From Selaginella moellendorffii (Eukaryota; Streptophyta; Lycopodiopsida; Selaginellales; Selaginellaceae): a stretch of DNA of 64,000 bases. Position 1 is the first letter of the stretch; each line of letters opens with the position of its first letter. Under the pieces are notes generated by a model. It was not told the DNA's origin. It searched no databases and saw nothing but the letters and a program-made list of their open reading frames with translations. Positions 11,291-21,909 of this stretch are shown piece after piece. The stretch covers positions 4,971,053 through 5,035,052 of the forward strand of contig NW_003314261.1 in NCBI RefSeq assembly GCF_000143415.4, in the 5' to 3' direction. A program made the translations under genes and the position numbers.

Positions 11291-12077
11291 TTCGCGCCTT
11301 GAGGGGTCGGGTGCCCGAGGTCACCTGACCCGCCAGTCTCACCGGATTGGACATCCAGCATCCAAGGTCGGGCTGCGATCCAGCGTATTGGATATGTACA
11401 CCTCCATTGGCACTATTTTAGAGGTAACAAGGATAACAGGCACTCAAACGATTCCCATCTGCTTTAGTTATCTTGGCGCGCTCAGAAGATCTACTAAGAG
11501 GAGCATAAAGCAGAAAAAGTTTTCTCCAGTAACGAGGACGTATCGTCAGTCAAGTTTCGACATTGCTCAGCAATGAGTCAGCATTGATGTAAACTTTGTT
11601 ACCAACCGAAAAAAAAAAGAAAATTCTTGGCAAACGCACCTTGATATTTGCGTATTCATGTTGCTCGGCAAAGAGATCCCTGTTCTAAGCAGGCGGCCAT
11701 CGGTAAAGTACGCTCTGTTACGCCGGCAAGCATGATGAACTCCCGATTCCGGATGGGAGGCTTTCCAGGCACAACTCTCACACGTCCGCCGTTGGCAGCA
11801 TCAGTTTTCCAAGCCTCACACAATATATCACGTATCCAGTCACCATTCCCTCTGTGTTCTACAGAAAATGAGTAGACCATTGTATTGAAAGCCAAAGTCA
11901 CTGACCCGATCGATCATATAGGAACGATAATTTCTTTCTCGGACACTCGGTTTACTTGGACTATCAGTGTGGCCTCCAAGACCTCTGGTGGCCATCTAAA
12001 GAACAGAGAAATAAAGAAGAAGAAAGAAGAATTGAGAGTTGCAAACAATCAACTAGATAACTTACTGGATCACATTT
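11291..12077. other. Stretch without a recognised gene; one exon-like minus ORF
   Basis: A minus-strand open frame at 11656-11901 contains NGDWIRDILCEAWKTDA and GRVRVVPGKPPIRNREF, which looks protein-like but matches no family I know. The rest of the stretch shows nothing. Confidence 0.3.
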
Positions 12078-12530
12078 TTAATCTGGCCGGGTAGTGAGAG
12101 AGACCCTGGATTCTCCGAGAATCTTCCAGGTGGAATATGCCCATTCCAAGGCTCCTGAAAGGGATTCCCTGAAAGATTCCCGAACTGGGCAAATGCAGAC
12201 AGGAGCGTGTTCCAGGAGATCAAACTCGTTGCCGGCGCGATCTGGAAGAAGCGTTTGGCATTCAGATGGGATCGTGCTTGCATCAAAGACCTCCTTGGTA
12301 CCAATTCTGCGAGTACGCGCAGAGGAGAATCGACCAGGAGTAGCAGTTCTTGGATCGAATGCCATGAAAGACCTGGCGCCCGATACCCACACTCCCGCAT
12401 GTCCCGCCAACGCAATGCACGAATGGATCGCCTCCGCCGCCGCGAGATCGCGGCACGATCTCACAAGATCCAAGAACCATCGCTCGATTGCATTGCCAGG
12501 ATCTCGCGGTTGACACGAAGACTTAAGTTC
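12078..12530 (-). pseudogene. PPR pseudogene, 5' fragment
   Basis: The minus strand carries ERWFLDLVRSCRDLAAAEAI, then in a second frame GRQVFHGIRSKNCYSWSILL, then further shifted pieces such as TSLISWNTLLSAFAQFGNL. These are the first repeats of a PLS-type PPR protein broken by frameshifts. It is a paralogue of the pseudogene at 6390-7590; both share the string CATTGCCAGGATCTCGCGG. Confidence 0.7.
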
Positions 12531-12589
12531 CATCACAGTACCCAGACAACAAAACAGGAAAGTAAAAGTAAAGCTCCGAGAAGAGATAA

Positions 12590-12880
12590 AGCTGGAGGAA
12601 GTCGGACATATCTGGCTTCCCGGCTTCTCCAAGTAGTTGACGTCGGTGTAGAGCGCCTTCTCGTCAAGCATCCGCTTCACCCACAGGCCGAGCGGCCGCC
12701 CCTCCTCCTCCATCGCCGCCACAAACAGCTCGTAGGCCTCCTTGTCGCAAGCAAATTCATCGTGAGTTCAGGGACCACAGTGCCGAAACTCGGCCGTTTG
12801 CCGCTGGTAGGCCTCGTCTTCCACCTGACCCTCCTTCGTCTTGTCCCGATTTTTAGGGTTCCTCACATCGCGGATTGCTG
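12590..12880 (-). other. Unrecognised coding-like fragment with a stop
   Basis: The minus strand reads EGQVEDEAYQRQTAEFRHC, a stop, then EFACDKEAYELFVAAMEEEG and LWVKRMLDEKALYTDVNYLE. The high GC and acidic, helical look suggest real coding ancestry, but I do not recognise the family. It overlaps the 5' flank of the membrane-protein gene that starts at 13124. Confidence 0.3.
12848..12866 (+). promoter_or_regulatory. Telo-box upstream of the TMEM245-like gene
   Basis: The string TTTTTAGGGTTCC lies about 270 bp before the start codon. Telo-boxes (AAACCCTA or its complement) are frequent in 5' regions of plant housekeeping genes. The functional role here is inferred. Confidence 0.35.
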
Positions 12881-13123
12881 TTTAGGGAGGTGGGAATCTT
12901 TGACCGTTCTGTGGATAGATTTCTTGGTCCTGGGCCCCGTTGCATGGATAGAGTGGGGAGCTTCGATTCCAAGCAAGGCGGTAAGGAAAATGGGGAGAAT
13001 TGCGCTGGATTGGATGCCCAGGAGGCTTTGTCCAGCGGGCTCGAGCTAGTGGCGAGCTGATGGTTTCTCGCTCCCCCACTGCTGCTGGAGGCGTAGCCAC
13101 CCAAGAGTGTGGAGGATCCGGCC

Positions 13124-15104
13124 ATGGATTCCAGCAAACTCAAAGCCATGAACTTCCAGCTCGCGCTCTACATCGCCATGGCTCACGCGGGATTGCTGCT
13201 GCTCATCCTCACTCTCTACGGCCTGGGACTGCTGCTCAAGGATTTCTGGAAGCCGATCCAGTGGGCCGTGCTGTGCTCCATTACGCTGCGAGAGATCCAG
13301 GGAAGTCTAGTGCGCTTCTGGGAGGCTCCACTCCGCCAGGGACTCATCCAAACGCTGCTCGCCATCCCGCTCGCGGTTTGCAAGGGTCTAGCTGGAACAA
13401 TCGAGGATTTGCGAGCGACCATCCTCTGGATCCTGGCGAGGCACGAGGCCTTCCCTCTCAAGGTTGGATTCTCCAAGCTCCTTCAGTGGTTGCTAGCTTT
13501 CGCGGTGGTAACTCTCGGCTATGACAAGCTCGGCGTCGCGTCGCTGGCCACGGCCATCGCCACTGGCCTGGCTGCCTACGCTGGAGCTTCCAGGCTTGGA
13601 GCTTTCGCGCCGCCACCATCGCCACCATCCTCGCCACCTTCTTCGGTGGCCATGGACGTGAAGAGATCATCCAGGCAGCAAAGAACTGTGACGAGGAAGT
13701 GGCTTGGCTGGGCGTCCTGGCCGATCATCCGGGCCTCGAGAGCTCTTAACAGGCACGCCACGGCATTCCTGGCGGCCAGGCTTCCAACCATCGTGGCAAT
13801 CGGGCTTATCATGCTCATGATCCTCGTCTCCGTGGCCGGGCTGGTCCTCTTCTCCTACAAGGCCGGCCTCGAGGCCCGGGACGCGGCGGTGGCGCTCAAG
13901 ATCCACGTACAGCGCCACAACTACACGGAGATGGTCGGCCTCCGCCAGTGGCTCGAGCACAGCAACGTGACGGTGGCGATTGAGCAGCACTCCTCCGCAG
14001 CCTACGAGGCGGTGTCCCAGCACATCGATGCCTTCGGCGTCCAGTACAACCTCACCGAGTTCACGGACGCCGGGAAGGAGTTCCTCGTCAACTTTGCTCG
14101 CGGACGCCGCCAGGCGAGCGGCGCCGCTACTATCGCCACCGCCAACGTTACCACCACCACCACCTCCTCGCATCCAGTGCTCATCCGGCTCCACCGTGCC
14201 AGGAGCTTGCTCCGGGACTACGATCTCAAGGCACTCTACTCGGAGCTGGAGGCCGTGTTCTCGCTGCTGCTCGACCACCTCCAGCTCAAGCCCGAGGACG
14301 TGAGAGATCGGATGAAGCAAGTGAGCGAGACTGGGGCGGAGATCGGCAAGAGAGTCCTCCTCGGCGGCTCTCACGTCGTCTATGGTGGAACCTCCATCGC
14401 CATGGCCGTGGGGAGCTCCATCGCTTCCGGTGCCGCGGGGATCTTCCACTTTCTCACGCAGGCCGCGGTGTTCTTCTCGCTGCTCTACTATCTCATCACG
14501 TCCCAGTCGGGCGGGGTGGTGGAACAGGTGCTCGGGATGATTCCACTCTCGGAGACTGCGCGGATACGATCGGCCACCGTGCTCAACCGCGCTGTGAGCA
14601 GCGTTCTCCTGGCCACCGTCAAGTCGGCCTTCTACCAGGCCGCATTTACGTGGTTGCTCTTCCGGGCTTTCGGCATCCATTTTCTCTACGTGTCGACGCT
14701 CCTGGCGATCGTCACCGCGGTGCTGCCGGTGTTTCCGCTGGGCGTTGCTTCCATCCCGGCGGCTGCGCAGCTCGTCGTACAGGGTGACTACCTTGCCGCG
14801 GTGGTGCTCGGAGTTGTTCATTGTCTGGTGCTTGACTTTGGCAACCGGGCGATACAGGATGAGATCCCGGGACACAATGCTTACTTGACGGGGCTCAGCA
14901 TTGCTGGCGGGATGGCACTCTTCTCTCCAGCGCTCGAGGTAATGGTTTGCTTTACTCTTTCTCCCTTTGTTTTTTCTCATAGTTTTTGTCTTGGTTTTGG
15001 CCTTGCAGGGGGCGATCATGGGGCCGCTCTTGATGACTGTTCTCACTGCTCTCAAGAATCTGTACTGCGAGTTTATCCTCCACGCGGAAAGAGTCGCTTT
15101 GTAA
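13124..15104 (+). CDS. TMEM245-like / AI-2E-family multi-pass membrane protein
   Basis: Exons 13124-14938 and 15009-15104 (70-bp intron) give 636 residues. The protein has hydrophobic segments near residues 15-50, 135-170, 220-255 and a dense group from about 430 to the end, with phrases such as AAVFFSLLYYLITSQSGGVV and LEGAIMGPLLMTVL that fit the UPF0118/AI-2E transporter-like domain at the C-terminus of TMEM245-type proteins. The middle (about 255-400) is a hydrophilic loop. The start MDSSKLKAMNF is used because the longer frame begins at GTG. Function is not established for plant members; transport is only suggested by the family. Both exons keep the frame and the gene looks intact. Confidence 0.8.
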
Positions 15105-15171
15105 ATCTCGGACGCTTGCTCTTCAGCTGAATTAGAACCCATTTCTACGTGCCGCGAAGGAGATAAGTTTT

Positions 15172-15455
15172 CAATTTTTCAAGTCTTCGCAATGGAGAGA
15201 GATCTCCTCAAGATCATGAAGAAAAAACACTTTTTTGGTGATGAAACACTAGTTCAAACGAACAATACCGAGCAAAAGACGAATTTCGAGACTCACGCGA
15301 ACTTGTCGAGTGCCTCGACTCTCATACAAACTGTCACGTCCACGCCATTTTCATCCGCGGGCGGGAACAAGTAGAGCATGAATTCGTTCAGGTCATTCGT
15401 CCCGAAAGTCACCCCGACCGGCCCAAAGTCACACTCGAACATGGGGTCCCGGGCT
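15172..15455 (-). pseudogene. Third BAHD copy: 3' terminal fragment
   Basis: The minus strand contains [20 protein letters not shown] and [16 protein letters not shown] plus the 3' flank shared with the two full BAHD genes. Two residues of the DFGFGRP motif region are deleted. It has the same orientation as copy 2 and lies about 540 bp from it, so it is the relic of a tandem duplicate whose upstream part was lost or replaced by the H+-ATPase piece. Confidence 0.85.
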
Positions 15456-15460
15456 TGCGC

Positions 15461-15751
15461 GCCATTATTCTTCTTTTGGTGAACTCCACGATAAGTTTCT
15501 TCGAAGAAAACAATGCCGGAAACGCTGCGGCTGCTTTGATGGCACGGTTGGCTCCTCAGTGCAAGGTCTGCTAGGGACTTGCTTTGTCCCAAGGATTGTC
15601 ACTCGTGCATGCGCAGGCTCTAAGGGACGGGAAATGGAAAGAAATGGAAGCGAAGTTCTTCACTCCTGGTGACATCATAGCCATAAAGCTTGGAGACATC
15701 ATCCCTGCACATCCTCGCCTGCTCGAAGGAGACTCCTTGAAGATTGATCAG
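15461..15751 (+). pseudogene. Plasma-membrane H+-ATPase (P3A) gene fragment
   Basis: The + strand reads [20 protein letters not shown] then RLAPQCK, a probable retained intron of about 50 bp, and [18 protein letters not shown] followed by [20 protein letters not shown] and SLKIDQ. This is the region before the phosphorylation domain in plant proton pumps of the AHA type. The match breaks where an intron would normally follow (GATCAG/GT). The presence of intron sequence shows a genomic, not mRNA, origin. It is about 80 residues of a protein of about 950 and is not functional. Confidence 0.85.
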
Positions 15752-15830
15752 GTTTTGGTCGCTTACGTGAAAGTTGCGATTATCCCCTGACGATTTGTTT
15801 CACTGTGATTAGTCTGCTTTAACTGGCGAG

Positions 15831-17807
15831 TCAAATTTTCAAAGTCTTCGCAAGGGAAACAAAGAGATCATGAAGAATTATTGGCGAAACAAATCCAACC
15901 TCCAGCCCAAACGAAGAATTGATCGACAACTGAGAAAAAACAATCAAGAGCTCGCGCATTGCGAGCACAAGAAGATGAAGAGCTGAGACTCACACGAACT
16001 TGTCGAGCGCCTCGACTCTCATACAAACTGTCACGTCCATGCCATTCCCATCCGCGGCCGGGAACAAGTAGAGCTTGGAATCGTTCAGGTCGTTCGTCCC
16101 GAAAGTCACCCCGACCGGCCTCCCAAATCCAAAGTCACACTCGAAAATGGGGTGGCGCGGCGAGCTCACCACCAGCACCGACTGCCCCGGCTTGTGCGGT
16201 GGAATCTCGGCACCATTCCTCGCCAGCTCTTCCACAAACTTGTTGATCACCAGCACGGATCCCTCGACGTCGCGCAGTCCGGCAATCCCTTCGTGGATCG
16301 CCCGAGCAGCGTTGCAAATCCCCCCACCACCAAGGAGCTCGCAAACATTGGCGCGGACTCGGGTGCCGGTGATCGCGTTTCCAAAGTAGGAGTCCGGCAT
16401 GGATGCGATCCTTCCCCGGCAGTTGACCAGGATCACGAAGTAGCATTCGTCGGCGTTGAGAATCCCCGCCTCCACCGCCGACGCCACCATCCTCCGCCAG
16501 TAGTCCGCGCACACGAGCTCGAAGGTGCTGAAGCTCGGGAGAGAGGTCTTCAAGGCTCGGATGGCTTCTCGTGTGGCTTTGAATTTCTTGACGCCGAGCT
16601 TTGGCTTGATGGTGTTCTTGGTGGCCATGCCGAGTGCGAAGCCGCCCATTCGCGCCGCTTCTTCTAGTTGCCGCTCCGAGAGCATGGGAGACTTGTATGC
16701 ATAGCAAGAAACTCGCGGGAGCGGTGAGGTTCCTCCGCTCCTCGCGCGCTCGGCCCACGACTTCATGAAGTTCCAGGCGCTCACGCCGTCCATGGTTTGG
16801 TGGCTAAACGCGATTCCAAGGCTTATGCCTCCACAGCCAAATCTCGTCACCTATATAGACGTGGAACTCAAGATCTCCACGAAGAAAGAAGGAAGAAGAT
16901 GATAGAACATTTACCTGGACGAAGAGCAATGGCAGCTTTGGATCCCACGGGTACTTTGGAGAGCATCCAATCTCCACCAGCGAGTCGCAAAACTCGCTGG
17001 GCTCGAAGCCGCCCAGATCCTCCAGCCGCGCAGCCGTCTGTGCCTCTGCAAACCGGACGCTCGTCTCGCCCGAGCAATCGATCCAGAGGCCGCTACTAAG
17101 ATCTTGATCGACCACCATGCGGCCACACAGCGGCCGGAAACTCACCAGCACCCATCGCAAGCTCTCCTCGAGCGCCGTCACCAGCGCCGCGAAATCCATC
17201 CTAGAATCGCCGCGCTCGAAGAAGAGTATCCTCTTCTGGTAGAGAGCGATTCTCATCATGCCATCGAAGGGCGTGAGCTCGTAGCGCGTAGGAGGATCAA
17301 TGTCGCTGGCAGCAGCGGCTGGTTGGATGAACCGGCTGCGAAGGAGCTGCACGGATTCGAGCTGCACCATCGCTCGATCGAGTGCACAAGAAACACGAAA
17401 GATGGGATTATCCAGGTCTAGCTTTTTCTCACATCTCGCCAGCAGGGATTCCACAAAGCTAACAGTACGCCGCGAAGAAGACAAGAAATCGCTGGCACGT
17501 AGCATGGGAGTCTATTTCTTGGGAAGACGATACAAAGCTCTTCGGGAAGATCTAGAAACAAACGAACATTCTATATAGATGGATTGACCAATCAAGAACT
17601 TGGCTAGCTCCCAACGAGTGGCGGCTTCCAGGCGGCCACACCACGAGCGTTGTCGGAGGCCGGGTTGCTGCCCGAGGCTGGGACGTGGTGCCTGGCCCGA
17701 GCGGCCGGGGGTGGCGACTGGTAGGACGGATCAAACCCATCCGAGTAGCCGCCGCGGCGATCGCCGTTCGGGGGCTCGTAGTAGTCGGCACTGGTGTCCG
17801 CGGTCAT
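15831..17807 (-). repeat. Right arm of the ~2-kb inverted duplication
   Basis: This segment is the inverted counterpart of 9342-11290. It holds BAHD copy 2, its intron, its 5' flank and the 3' half of the intact peptide gene. Confidence 0.85.
15990..17370 (-). CDS. BAHD acyltransferase, copy 2
   Basis: Exon 1 is 17370-16915 and exon 2 is 16850-15990 (64-bp intron), giving 438 residues. Exon 1 has exactly the same length as in copy 1 and exon 2 is one codon shorter. HQTMDG and DFGFG are both kept, so the enzyme should be active. Differences from copy 1 are scattered substitutions such as CYAYKSPMLSERQLEE for CYAYKPPELLEQQLEE, which could alter substrate choice. The frame is open 45 codons further upstream (to a Met at 17505), but comparison with copy 1 supports the internal start. 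The neighbouring peptide gene lies upstream on the same strand. Confidence 0.9.
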
Positions 17808-18095
17808 GGTCTCCGACCTCTGGAGCTGAGAGCTTGCTGACGATCGAGGAGCTGACCACGGATGATCATGATGAGCAAGCGATGGTAGTGGAGCTGGTGC
17901 TCCAGTAGCTCCGCGAGCCGAAGGTGGAACTTCGGGATGGGACTTAGCATCATCAAAAAGAAAATGGACTAAGCCACGATCGTCAAGATTCTGATGACGA
18001 TCACCATCTTGGATGGACGATTGAGTGGCCGTGGTAGGCGCGGCGATCAAGGAGAGGAGCAAGAGAGAGGCCATCAAAACGCTCGAAGAAGCCAT
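17604..18095 (-). CDS. Small secreted-peptide precursor with Asp-Tyr and TDIF/CLE-like motifs
   Basis: A single exon encodes 163 residues from the Met at 18095 (MASSSVLMASLLLLSLIAAP, a clear signal peptide with a likely cut after TTATQ). The frame is open upstream, but the first Met there does not give a signal peptide. The mature part is hydrophilic, rich in Pro, Ser and Asp. A segment ADYYEPPNGDRRGGYSDGF contains Asp-Tyr, the context in which plant tyrosyl-protein sulfotransferase acts on PSY, RGF and CIF hormones. Near the C-terminus, HHVPASGSNPASDN resembles the H-type CLE peptide TDIF, with one extra residue on each side of the SG.NP core, and is followed by ARG and a short tail. No known family fits fully. 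That it is a hormone precursor is an inference from layout. Confidence 0.55.
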   Translation of the reverse strand: MASSSVLMASLLLLSLIAAPTTATQSSIQDGDRHQNLDDRGLVHFLFDDAKSHPEVPPSARGATGAPAPLPSLAHHDHPWSAPRSSASSQLQRSETMTADTSADYYEPPNGDRRGGYSDGFDPSYQSPPPAARARHHVPASGSNPASDNARGVAAWKPPLVGS

Positions 18096-18566
18096 TGGAG
18101 CTGGATGAAGAAGACGATGGAAGCTTTGCAAGAGACCATGAAAACTCTTATAGCGCTTGAGCAACAAGAACGCAGAGGAATGAATGAGGAAGAAAGCGAC
18201 GCGGCGCGACGCGACGACCAATCTCGCTCAGAGCATCTGTACAATGGAATGGGATGGAAGAAATCGCGTCACTCACAGCGCAGCACCGCAGCCAAAGAAG
18301 AAAGCATATCTCGGTCGAGCGCAATTAAATACCACATGCTTAGGTTAAAGGATGTACCGCGCGCATTTCTTCCAATTTATCAAATCTCGGGTTGTCCGAG
18401 AAACGCCCCGAGGCACGCAGCACGCTCATTCCTGACATCACGCTCGGACAAGACATTTCCAACAGCCCTCCCCTGTTTTTCGTTTTTCGGACAAAATTAG
18501 GGCTCCTCGGCAAGATTAGGGTTCTTCCGGAAATCGCGGGAAACTCTGTATTTAGGGTTCTTCAAA

Positions 18567-19828
18567 CTACGTCTTTGCCGCTTCCATGGCATTGCCGATG
18601 CGCTTGAGCCCGTCGCCAATGTCGGTGAGCGCGGCGATGAAGCTCTGGCCGAGGCGGACGTGCGCCTCTAGCCGCGCCCTGTCCTGCTCCAGCAGGTGCT
18701 GCTCAATCTGGAGCCGCCGCTCGTCCAGCTTGAGCTGCTTCTTGGCCAGCGCCACGCTCGTCGCGTGCCGCGCGTTCCGCCCGCTCTCCGCGTCCACCAG
18801 CAGCTGCACCACCCGGCTGTTGTTCTTGTGCATGATTAGTCCCAGGACCTCGGCCCTGGTGGAGGGGGAGGAGCTCGCACCGCCGCCACCATTCACCGGG
18901 CTCGTGGAGAAGCGCCGCTTCTTCACCCCGGGAACGTCGTCCAGCCCGTCCGAGTCGGCTCCATTCTTGGATCCTGGCACAAAAGCATCGCAAGTGAGTG
19001 AGTTCGCTCGATCGAAACTCTCGAAAACGGAAGAGATGCAAGCACTTCCCCTCCCGAGAGAGACTCCAAGTCCCCATCTCTTCCAGAAAGCTAGCGTGAG
19101 ATCAAACGATGCAATGCAAAATGCAGGGAGAAAGATGACGCTAGAGGGCGTCGAGAAAGAACTTCCCGGGAAGGAAGAGCTCACTCCAAGTTCCCATCTC
19201 GCCCAGAAAGCTAGCGTGAGACCAAACGATGCAATGCAATGGAATGCAAGGAGGAAGAACAAGTTACCATCGTAGAGGGCGTGCGTCTGGAGAGAACTTC
19301 CCAGGAAGGAAGACTCCAATTCCCTTCCAGAAAGCTAGCGTGAGATCAAACCAAGAGAACGATGCAATGCGATGCAAGGAGGAAGATCAAGTTACCATCG
19401 TAGAGGGCGTCGGGGAGAGCGAGCGAGGTGGGGACGCAAATCCGGCTCTCGGCGGCCCTGTGCGCCTCGGACTTGGCGTGGGTGTTGAGCGCGCTCATCT
19501 GGATGGTGCTACACCCCTCCCGCGCGTACACATTGTCCATGTTGTAGTACGTGCACCACGTACACTTGAGCCGGAGCTCGCCCTCGCTGTTCTTGATGGG
19601 ATACACCCACTTGTGCTTGGCCTTCCACTCCTGCCTCCACACCCTTCGCAGCTCCTTCTTCTTCGTCGACAATCCCCTCTCCCCTGACGATCCTGGCCTG
19701 GAGAATTCCACTACTCCTCCTCCCTCGTCGCTATTGTGATCCTCCTCTACCTCTGGATCGGCGGTGGCGTGCAAATCCCCGAGCTGGATGCGCGAGCTCG
19801 TTGCTTGCTCGTCCCAGGCATTGGTCAT
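18567..19828 (-). CDS. Zinc-finger (TTF/BED-like) nuclear protein
   Basis: Exons 19828-19396 and 18973-18567 (422-bp intron) give 279 residues. Residues 1-60 are acidic; about 60-115 hold a transposase-type zinc finger, with KKELRRVWRQEWKAKHKW, then CTWC, and a distal NTHAKSEAHR that supplies the His pair. The second exon has a basic KKRRF signal and a C-terminal coiled-coil (LAKKQLKLDERRLQIEQHLL). Such fingers occur in hAT-like transposases and in domesticated DNA-binding proteins. No transposase core follows, so a host gene, possibly domesticated, is more likely. The long intron is built of tandem repeats that copy the exon 1 end and its splice donor; an open frame runs from 19319 through the intron into exon 2. 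Confidence 0.7.
18990..19400. repeat. Tandem repeats of about 110-130 bp inside the zinc-finger gene intron
   Basis: Three imperfect units share CCAGAAAGCTAGCGTGAGA (near 19082, 19203 and 19328) and CGATGCAATGCAA. Two units also carry GTTACCATCGTAGAGGGCG, once at the true donor (19391) and once inside the intron (19263). Confidence 0.85.
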
Positions 19829-20349
19829 CGCTCGGCCAGAAGGAAATCCCGGATCCTGCCACGAGGAATCATCGTCAGGGCGCCGAGATTTCGATAGAAC
19901 AGGCGAGAAAGAAGAGGAATTCCCAAACCCTAGCTCAAGAAAGAAAGAACACGCACCGGTTGTGGCTCATGCCGCTGCCAGCGCCGCCACTCCCGCCGCG
20001 CTCACTCCTCCAGCGATGGCGCTAAAATCGATCGATCGTCTAGAATGCCACAAGAGCGATTACTTGGCCTATCTCCTTTTATCCGGTTTGAAAGTTTGTC
20101 ATCACCATTTGAGCGCTTCTTCTTCTTCGCCTTCTTCCAAGACGAATTCCAAGAGCAAAGAAAAGAAAAAAATGTAAACCAAGCGAGCGAGCAAGCGAGC
20201 AAGCAGAGCCTACCACTGTCCGGTTCGATCAATCGCCTCGACTTATTCTCTTGTCTCTCATTCTCTTCTCTCTTCTTATTCGAGCAGCGCAGCAGTCTTT
20301 GCAAAATCTCTCCCAGGTTGTTCTTCGCGAGAATTTCTTTCTTCTGGTT
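19829..20349. other. Region between convergent-side gene ends; telo-box near 19928
   Basis: Intergenic sequence between the 3' end of the ATP synthase gamma gene and the 5' end of the zinc-finger gene. The string AAACCCTAGC near 19926 is a telo-box. Open frames here show no family motif. Confidence 0.5.
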
Positions 20350-21830
20350 TTACTTCGCTGCTTCCAGCGCCGCGGCACCGGAGATAATCTCGATAAGCTC
20401 TGTCGTGATGGATGCTTGACGAGTTCTAGAGAAGTAAAAAAATGGAAGCTTAGAGAACCGATCGAAGCTTTTCCTGATCTCATACCTGTTGTATTTGAGC
20501 GTGAGCTTCTGGAGCATATCGGATGCGTTCTTGCTGGAGTTGTCCATGGCCGTCATGCGAGAGCTCTCCTCACTGGAGGCATTCTCCAACAGAGCGTTGA
20601 AAAGCACCTAAAGAACACTTTGGTGAGAAAGACAAACCAGAAAGAACGTGAAGGCTTTTTCATACCGCAGCAAATTGGAACTCGCTAAGGTTTTGCAAAG
20701 CCTCTTCCTTGCTGTCTGGCCCTTCGATTTCGTAAAGATCTAGCTCGGAAGGTGTACCGGTCTCCGATGTTTTGATGGACTGAAGATCAAACCAAGTGAG
20801 CACGGAAATCGTAAATTATACAACTTAACTCCCGGCGCCAAGATCGTGGTCACACTCGGGTAGAACTTCACCATGGAGGCGAACTTGTTGAATATCACCT
20901 TGATCGCATCGTACTCCACATTCTTCAAGATCTCGTCCGCCATCACGGAGACCTGTAAAGCCCATAAAAATGCGAGGACACGCCTCTAGTAAACCTGCGA
21001 GGACAACCAACCTGGGTGAAGTTTAGCGGGTACTTTACTAGCTCCGTGATATTTAGTGAGATGTATTGCTTCGAGTCACGCTGGATCTGGACCTTCCCCT
21101 TTTCCCCGAGAACAACAAACTTCGCGTCCTCGCCTGCAAAAAGACGACCAACTAAGGCCTGTAAACACAGGAAGAAAAGAGTTCTCACCCCCATTGTTTT
21201 TGGCGACTTTGAGCATAGCTTTGCCAAACCGAACAACGGAAGAATTGATACCACCGCAAAGACCTCTGTCAGACGTGATGCACAGAAGAACAGTTTTTTT
21301 GGGGAACGTATCTGCGATGAAAACAAAAGAACAAGTAAAGAAAGAAAGTAGCCGAAGGAAAAAGATGAGCATACCTGGAGCATCACCCAGCAAAGCTGTG
21401 AATGGCTGCCACACTCCACGCGATTTCTCTGCCCTGGCTTGCACTTGCCTCAACTTAGATGAAGCAACCATCTTCATCGCCTTTGTGATCTTCTGAATAC
21501 TCTGGACACTCTTCATTCGGTTTCGTACTGACCAAAGAAAAGAAAAATTCATGGGCAACATGATCGAGAGAACAAAAAAATGCTAGACTTACAAACTTGA
21601 GTCGAAGCAAATCGAGCACCAGGGGGAGCAATGTCCCTGAGAGAAAAAGAAGCTCAAAACCATAAAAAAGGGGGCTGAAATTTCTCTCTCGCGAAAATGT
21701 ACATAGCTCGAGCTTACCCCGGCGCGATCGCCATGCTCGATGAAGCTGGAGTAGCATTCGCGCCTGTGATTGATCCCCGCAAAAGGTCCGCCAAGCGAAT
21801 CCCTGCTCGCCGGGCGCTTCGAGACGCCAT
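20350..21830 (-). CDS. ATP3: Mitochondrial F1 ATP synthase subunit gamma
   Basis: Nine exons: 21830-21718, 21636-21593, 21527-21375, 21311-21189, 21133-21012, 20952-20830, 20779-20666, 20607-20486 and 20425-20350 give 329 residues, the usual length of plant mitochondrial gamma. The N-terminus [20 protein letters not shown] is Arg-rich and fits a mitochondrial presequence. The N-terminal helix [20 protein letters not shown], the core [19 protein letters not shown] and the C-terminal helix [20 protein letters not shown] that turns in the F1 head are all clear. The plastid gamma has a regulatory Cys loop which is absent here. All splice sites are GT..AG with introns of 50-77 bp except two longer ones. 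The start codon lies only 79 bp from the stop of the PMT gene upstream. Confidence 0.95.
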
Positions 21831-21909
21831 CGCTAGAAAACCTAGGCCCTACTAGAGATGCTGTGTAATATTCTCCCATTAAATACAAAATTGGCCTATG
21901 GTACATTGG

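Noticed and set aside
13667-15142. 491-codon open frame on the minus strand
   Set aside because: It is the antisense of the TMEM245-like gene. Its composition (Arg, Glu, His-rich) is what GC-rich coding DNA gives on the other strand, and it has no domain.
18480-18566. Telo-box-like TTAGGGTT strings near 18519 and 18552
   Set aside because: They lie just after the zinc-finger gene stop codon (3' side), where a promoter role is unlikely. They are also some 400 bp upstream of the peptide gene start, too weak for a claim.
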